A DNA stretch of 64,000 nucleotides from Diploscapter coronatus (Eukaryota; Nematoda; Chromadorea; Rhabditida; Rhabditidae): assembly GCA_964036155.1 (NCBI GenBank), contig OZ038423.1, positions 37,091,249-37,155,248 of the forward strand, in the 5' to 3' direction. The position numbers and the translations under genes are program-made. The notes under the pieces were generated by a model, which ran no database searches, was not told the DNA's origin, and worked only from the letters and a program-made list of their open reading frames with translations. Below, piece after piece: positions 59,237 through 64,000 of this stretch; position 1 is the stretch's first letter, and each line of letters starts with the position of its first letter.

Positions 59237-62200
59237 ATGTCACTGGCGCCGTGGACGGATGCGCCACACGCCAGCAGCAGCAAGTACAAGGCCTACGTGC
59301 AGAGCGTCGAGAAGGCCCTCAAGGCATTCGAGAACTCCAACGAATGGGCTGATCTCATCTCCGCGCTCGGAAAACTCGCTAAGGTTCGATCATTTGCATC
59401 GTTTTTCTTATTACTTCAGCTTTTTGAAAGACATAATATTTCAAGCATCATGAATTAAAAAAAAAACTGATACACTGATGATAAATTGTCTTTGAAGAAA
59501 ACAGTTCTATTTTAAGTGGCGTATGAATTGAGAATGAAGTTTCTCAAATCCAACTAAACTGTTCATTTTTGCTTCAGGTGTTCCAGTCAAACGCCAAATT
59601 CGGAGATATTCCGCATCCAGTGACGGTCGCCAAGCGCCTCTCACAATGCCTCCATCCTGCACTTCAAAACAGTCAGCCCCATTTTTATCGTTTTTTTTTT
59701 AATTCTAATTTCTAGGTGTCTACCTGAAAGCTCTGGAGACGTATCGACAGATTTTCGATATCTATGGCCCTCAGACGCTGCCCAAATACCTCTATCTCTA
59801 CGCACTCGGACTCTTCCCGTTGATGGACTATTGTGGAATAAAAGTAGAATTTTCAGCTTTGTGCTAATTTTATATCTAATTTCCAGGTCAAATCCGAGCT
59901 GTTCTCGATTTTCGAGCAGTATCTTCTTCCGCTGGGCGGGAATCTGCGTCCCTCTTTGCCTGGCTTCCTTTCTGCAGTTCTACTGGGGCTAGAAGAAGGC
60001 ACTGAATTCTATGATCGGTAAGTTTTATTTATTTTTTATTTTTGGTTTCCTCTGAATTTTTTAAAAAATTATTTTTTTTACAGATGCATTGCTCTACTCG
60101 ACAAAGTCTCGATTGCAGTCAGTCCGACGTATTTCTATTCCTGTTTGTGGCAGGCCATTCTGGGTATTTTCTTTCTCATTTTGATGTTTTCATCAGGCTG
60201 GCAAGAAAACTAACTGGTGTAGTGGGCGATGCAGTTGCCTATTTTTGCAGTGCATCTACATTTACGAATTTTAGAAAAATTACAAGTCTCTGGTTTTTAT
60301 ATTAAATGTTCAGGTTCCCACAGCGTCCGCCTTCCAGCGATGTTGTACGTGAATTGCAAACTAGACAAGTCGCGTGCATTCGAGGAGCAGCTGCACATGG
60401 TCGGCGACCAGGTCGACACTATGGTCGCTGCTCTGTCTGCTGTTGCTGAGGACACGGGTATTTCTATCATTTCATACTCATGTTTTAGATTTTTATGAAA
60501 TTTTATGCATTTTGAATACCGACTTGTAAATTGTCAAACCAACGGGTATCACCAGCGTGAACGAAATGGTATGTTTTTTTCGAGACAGAAGATATCCTCC
60601 TTTTCTCTTTCGATTAGAAACGCTATCTCGTCCATGCGGGCATCTGCGGATCTGAGACTGTACAAGTCGGTTTGAAAATGAGCCGCTATTGGTGGGGAGG
60701 CTAAGGAGAATTTGACGAATTATTTTTTCTAAAATTTCATTTTTTTTCAATTTTGATAACTCTCCAGGCTCTCCTCTGGTGCAACGCCACCTGCTTGACT
60801 TCCTCTCGTCGGCCTTTCCCCTCGACTCCACGAGTCTGTCTTCTCGTCACGTCGTTCAGCTGCTGCGTCGCTGCATTTTCGTCGTCCTTCGCAGAGACAT
60901 GTCGCTGAATCGACGACTCTACACTTGGCTCACTACTCCGAGTAAGGAAATCCTTGTATTCGTTTATTCTTTCTGATTTTTGCACCTTATTCTGCTTATT
61001 ATACTAAACTCTTTTTTCCAGGCGATTCCCAGCCCGAAATCGACCCAGAAGACTCGACAGTCTCCCCATTCTACCAGGAGAAAGTCCTCCCCTTTGTCGT
61101 GCAGGCTCTGACAGAATACCTGCAATTGGACACTGTCGAAATCACATCGACAAGTGTCACATCGGCATGGAGTGCTATCAAGGTAGAAATTTAAACCTTT
61201 GAGTTTCTACACAATGCTCAAGACATGGAGAAAATCTAATTTTTGAAAACAACTGAAATGAAACATTGAATAAGGAGAAGCTTTTTCATTGGATTCTACA
61301 GCGTTTGAAAGAAAAATTATACTCTTTCTTTTCGTGCATTTTTGAATCAATTTCATTTTTAGCCGGTGGAGACGCATTTCACAGAAGTCCGCGTGTGTCG
61401 TCTGCTGTTGTATCTGCTCGACAGAAATGACATCGGCCAGCCTGTCCTCGAGAAGTTCTTCCCCACATTCATTATTAAGATCGCTGACATTTATGAGGTT
61501 TTATTGATTTTTTCTCGATTTCTTTGAAAGTGCTTGTTTTTTCAGAAATTCTCAATTCCAACGATGCAGGACGGGAACGCAGACCAGAAGAGCATTCGCT
61601 CGACGAAAAGGGAAATTCTCTCTTCGTCCATGTCCCTGTCCTCAATGGCTTCCTCCAAATACGACAGCTTTGTCAGCGAGGAAAAGGAGTCGGAACGGGA
61701 AAAGGTTGGAAAATTCACTTCTTGAAGAAAACCAATAGCAGATTTTCGGCTATAGAGAATTTTTTTTACATGTGAGACTTATTTTGTAGCAAACACAAAG
61801 AAAGTACGCTATCCCAGTTTTTATTACGAAATGTCCTATACCGCCGATAGTTTCAGAAAAGATATGTGAGTTATGAAAGAAAAACATAGAAATCATATAT
61901 TTTCTCAACATCCACATGTCTATGCTTTGTGTTTTTCAAGTTGCAAAATGAATTTAATTATTTTGAAAAAAGAGTTTATTTTTCAGGAAAGACGCGTGGA
62001 TGAATTGAGCAAGAACTTCAACCTACTGCTGTCCTCTCGCGAGCCGACATTCGTGTGGGAATTTCTCGCCGAGTGGATCGAGCGAATTGTCGATGAGGAG
62101 AACGGGACTGAGCTGACTGTCAGTCTGACGCAGTGGCATATGGTGAGTATTTTCATTTGTTTCGGACAGGCTTGCAAGAAAACAACTACAACTGCAGTTC

Positions 62201-64000
62201 GGTTGCAAATTTCAGAAAAAGTCGCAATCTGTTGAAAGATCACTTTTTTAGAATTATTCAAATTTGATTGATTTATTTTTCAGGCCCTCCGTTTCTGCCT
62301 CTCCGTTTGTCCCCTAGAAACAGCCCGAGTCGAGATTCTGCCCAATTTCCTACATCGAATTCTCCAGTGCGCAGATGAGCTAAAATTCGCGAAGATGAAC
62401 GACGAGGGCATCAAAACGCTGCTGGCCGCGTTCGACACGACGCTCACAAAAATGAAGGGTGTGGACTACGTGAGGAACGAGAAGGACGACGAAAACTCGA
62501 CTGTCATTTCCTTCTCCGATGAGATGAAGCACGCATTCAATGGTATGTCTATTAGTTTGAATTTTCTTTTTTTGGTTTTACTATTTTTTCCTGTTTAAAT
62601 TCAACTACTTTCTGACTTGGGACTTTTTTGCCACACAACTGGTACAATGCGCGGTTTTTTCGTATTGCCAACAGCTAGGCATTTCTTATTTTCCTCGTTC
62701 AATCGCTACTCTCTTTCTGTGTACATCGCAGACAAATTTCATCAATTCCCGGATATGTTCACATCTTTCCTTTTTCCTTCTCAGCAGCTATTTGATTTTT
62801 GCTATTTAGCGCGTACAGAAAGAAAACAACAATTCCATTGTTCTTCATTCTGCAGCATGGTTTTCCATCTTTCTCCTTTTTTCCATTCAACCCTTCGACT
62901 AACCTCGGATGTTTGCTGCATACGTGGGCTTTGTTGTGCTGCTCGAATTCGAGCTTTCATTAGACGGTGTATTTTCCATTCTTAACGGCGGAAGATTATG
63001 GCGAGAATGACGAAATTTCGTCTATTTATACCCATTTTCTGGACAAAATTAACATTCAAATCTTTAATTGTATCTTAAACCCAACATATCTTCTTTGTTT
63101 TCGTCTAATGAAATTGCTCATTAAAGGCCTGCTCAGATTTAGTTGCAATGGAATTTGCAACTCGCTAGAATAACATGAGAAATGAAAGAGTCGTGATTTC
63201 ATCATTTTTGGTGTGCTCTCTTGGTTTCTCATTTTATTCTAGCGAGTTGCAAGTTGCATTGTGACTAAGTCTGAACGCGGGTCCTAACTCATCGTCCTCT
63301 CATCCTATTTGGTAATTTTTTGTTTTCGGCTTTTCTTTCAACTATTGTTGAAATTCGTTGGTTCATTGCGATCTTAAATTTGAGAAACACATCGTGCCGT
63401 GGTGTAGTGACAAGTTTCAGCAAAGTCCCAAGTCTGGTTAACTTTACAGAAAAAAACAGATAGATAAATGATAAGAAATTCTGTATTTGAAAAAAGAAAT
63501 CTTCTTGCAGAATCCTTGTGTGCCTGTCGTAGCCGAGTGCTGGATCTGTCAGTGGCCCTCTACTCCCTTTACGTTTCCCGTCGTCGTTCGCCTTCCTTCT
63601 CCACCCTCTTGACTGCCTCCTCTCAACTGCTCATCAAATTCTCCCAAATCCTCTTCTACACGCGATACAAGACGCTGCGAGTCGACGTCTCGGCGCACTT
63701 CGAGAATTGGCTCAAGTACCTGGCTGAGGTTTGTAGTTTTCTAAAAAAAAAAATTGCTGAATATTTCATTAAAAGTGGTACAAGACTTTCATTTCATTTC
63801 TTCTCTTATTTTTGAAATGACTTTCTGTATTTAACATTGACATTTTTTTCTCTACATCCCCTAACAACTAATCCGATGACAAGTATAAGAAATTTTTGAA
63901 ATTAAAAATTAGCTGAAAATTCATTAATTGAATCAGCATTTCAGGTTCTAAGTTGTGACACTTGGCCTTCCGAAATGCAGAACAAGAAATGCGACGATCT
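59237..64000 (+). CDS. DOP1: DOP1 (Dopey) N-terminal part, continues past window
   Basis: Exons: 59237-59383, 59578-59671, 59716-59843, 59887-60017, 60084-60163, 60314-60457, 60768-60941, 61022-61182, 61363-61497, 61546-61704, 61987-62142, 62284-62542, 63511-63728, 63945 onward (truncated at 64000); ~680 residues visible and all phases agree. Dopey proteins are very large (over 2000 residues), act with MON2 and a P4-ATPase flippase in endosome-Golgi traffic, and are required for morphogenesis (nematode PAD-1). Diagnostic blocks: [93 protein letters not shown]. Intron 12 (967 nt) carries two transposon-like inserts. The upstream sequence has no obvious adjacent acceptor. Confidence 0.95.
62611..63436. 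mobile_element. DNA-transposon-like element in DOP1 intron 12
   Basis: Ends CTGACTTGGGACTTT (62612 on) and AAAGTCCCAAGTCTGG (to 63436) are inverted copies and match the 17936-18162 MITE terminus at 14 of 15 bases or better. About 825 bp long. Interior frames are short and show no recognisable transposase. Contains a second foldback (63126-63284), suggesting a nested insertion. No exact target duplication remains. Confidence 0.7.
63126..63284. mobile_element. Foldback element nested in the DOP1 intron insertion
   Basis: Arms 63127-63191 and 63216-63283 pair over ~60 bp, sharing TTGCAACTCGCTAGAATAA with CATGAGAAA and a diverged outer block (CAGATTTAGT against CAGACTTAGT). No coding sequence. 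Confidence 0.75.

Overview
The window is eukaryotic and almost certainly nematode nuclear DNA. The evidence is: dense genes with many short introns (often 40-60 nt) ending in TTTCAG or TTTTAG; a cuticlin-type ZP-domain gene; splice acceptors 0-23 nt upstream of the start codon in most genes, as expected for spliced-leader trans-splicing; and same-strand gene clusters in which a poly(A) signal lies about 100-115 nt upstream of the next gene's acceptor, the classic nematode operon spacing. I recognised no tRNA, rRNA, spliced-leader RNA or CRISPR array. All gene models were assembled by hand from splice signals and reading phase; every complete model closes in frame.

Layout, 1-24 kb. A ZP-domain cuticlin-like gene (minus, 3' end off the left edge) is followed by tubulin-folding cofactor D (TBCD, minus, 22 exons). 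Two paralogous F-box/kelch genes (plus; 10.5-11.7 and 19.7-20.9 kb) lie in a ~2.1 kb duplicated unit and flank an F-box-like gene of unknown role (minus, 13.5-17.8 kb).

Layout, 22-39.4 kb. Six minus-strand housekeeping genes lie head to tail: RBBP4, CRIF1/GADD45GIP1 (mitoribosome), ATE1 arginyltransferase, a Mindbomb-like E3 ligase, NUBP1 (cytosolic Fe-S assembly) and mitochondrial 3-oxoacyl-ACP synthase (OXSM). Spacing suggests two operons: RBBP4-CRIF1-ATE1 and MIB-NUBP1-OXSM.

Layout, 39.8-64 kb. CEP290 (plus, 34 exons) is divergent from RBBP4 and has a near-consensus RFX/DAF-19 X-box 87 bp before its ATG. It is followed by a neuropeptide-Y-like GPCR, a small secreted acidic protein of unknown family, a long gene-poor stretch, and the 5' part of DOP1 (Dopey), which runs off the right edge.

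Introns and spacers carry many small foldback (MITE-like) elements, including one with an 18-bp terminal inverted repeat and a 5-bp target duplication, and an apparently nested insertion in DOP1. The clearest candidates for something not yet described are the operon pair, the ciliary X-box, the ATE1 cassette exon inside an inserted repeat, the secreted precursor-like gene, and the short Mindbomb lacking its substrate-binding head.
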